Assembly: GCA_947652115.1 (NCBI GenBank)
Contig: OX393561.1
Location: forward strand, 8,282,470-8,346,469
DNA: 64,000 bases
Source: Blastomussa wellsi
Lineage: Eukaryota; Cnidaria; Anthozoa; Scleractinia; Plerogyridae
Reading direction: 5' to 3'
The notes under the pieces were generated by a model that made no database searches, was not told where the DNA came from, and worked only from the letters and a program-made list of their open reading frames with translations. Positions 63,560 through 64,000 of the stretch are shown here, piece by piece (position 1 is the first letter of the stretch; every line of letters begins with the position of its first letter). Position numbers and translations under genes: made by a program.

Positions 63560-64000
63560 TCATTCACTATCGGTACTGTCGTCACTGACTTCTTCGTGAT
63601 CACTTTGTTGAGTTGCATGAAGTTGACCTAACAGTCTTCTTCGGGTATCTATTGCTTTCCTTAAAGCGTCCTGTGCTTTACGCATCTCAGTCAGCTGTGA
63701 TTGGAGGTCGTCTTCGAGTTCATCCACTTTGACTGATGCCGCTTGACGGTTAGACTTGCTGCTATCGATATACTCTTGCCTGGCCCGTCGGTCAGTTTTT
63801 GCTGTAGATCTTGCAGGGATGTCGAAGCTGTTTCCACGCGTTCCCGATTTTTTTCTAATGTCTTCGCAGAGAGCTGAAACTTTCTTTGGACATCAACAGG
63901 GCATTTGTGGTTGATCTCCTGATCAATGTTCTCCAATTCATCCTTTAGATGCTCTGTTTTCTTTATTGTCCAGTTGACATTTACCGCCCCTTGAATTTCT
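63560..64000 (-). pseudogene. C-terminus of a coiled-coil protein, runs off the window
   Basis: The frame from the window edge encodes heptad-rich sequence (LKDELENIDQEI, LQDLQQKL). After a one-base frame change near 63792 it continues with KVDELEDDLQSQLTEMRKAQDAL and ends in an acidic tail at the stop 63560-63562. The tail and coiled coil resemble the C-termini of large transposase-like proteins, but I do not recognise a family. The N-terminal part lies outside the window. Confidence 0.5.

Overview
The window looks like a transposon-dense stretch of a eukaryotic, most probably anthozoan cnidarian (coral or sea anemone) genome. The basis is spliced genes with GT..AG introns, ATGGCG starts, no operons, and a set of families that I associate with cnidarian genomes: DIRS and Ngaro retrotransposons, THAP-DDE transposases, piggyBac, integrase-core genes and HECT genes of the G2E3-like type. 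The species is inference. Almost every long reading frame belongs to a mobile element or a gene fragment, and most carry stops or frameshifts.

Layout. 1-445 holds a Myb/SANT-like fragment. 446-12743 is DIRS-A, an inverted-repeat tyrosine-recombinase retrotransposon read leftwards. It is split by a 5'-truncated L1/Tx1-like LINE (about 3318-7200) and by an apparently intact TTAA-flanked DNA transposon (8422-12183), which itself holds a palindromic MITE (11432-11621). A second Myb-like fragment abuts its right end. 13850-23206 is a truncated DIRS-B whose gag gene is split by a 7.24-kb inverted-repeat DNA element (15150-22387) with a 6-bp target duplication. That element carries a five-exon SAP/beta-propeller gene and a divergent THAP exon, and is the most unusual object here. 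23207-28248 holds an intronless integrase-core fragment, a TA-flanked MITE, a broken HECT gene fused to a Ty3/gypsy gag remnant, and a Penelope-like 3' end.

28249-33062 is DIRS-C, structurally complete, with gag and recombinase open and the reverse transcriptase broken by a short deletion. 33619-34313 is a YqaJ-type nuclease remnant cut by a decayed Ngaro-like element (34314 to about 38737), which contains its own MITE. 38853-39240 looks like the first exons of a small lysine/glutamate-rich gene. 40481-42165 is a CR1/L2-like LINE tail. 42865-44930 is a transposase-like gene with an SGDKGG motif, and 45695-48034 a piggyBac copy.

48511-55954 is an integrase-core host-type gene. Its large intron holds an almost intact Ngaro element (49666-55208) with textbook split direct repeats, but I cannot find its catalytic exon. 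The last 9 kb holds the first and last exons of another HECT gene, a truncated THAP-DDE gene, two minisatellite-like tracts, a THAP exon joined to a MULE tail, and the end of a coiled-coil protein running off the window.

How the parts relate: this is a record of successive insertions rather than a pathway. The nesting gives an order (DIRS-A before the LINE and TTAA transposon, and that transposon before its MITE; DIRS-B before the 7.2-kb element; Ngaro-2 before its MITE). Tyrosine-recombinase retrotransposons dominate, with five copies in 64 kb. No CRISPR array, rRNA or convincing tRNA was seen.
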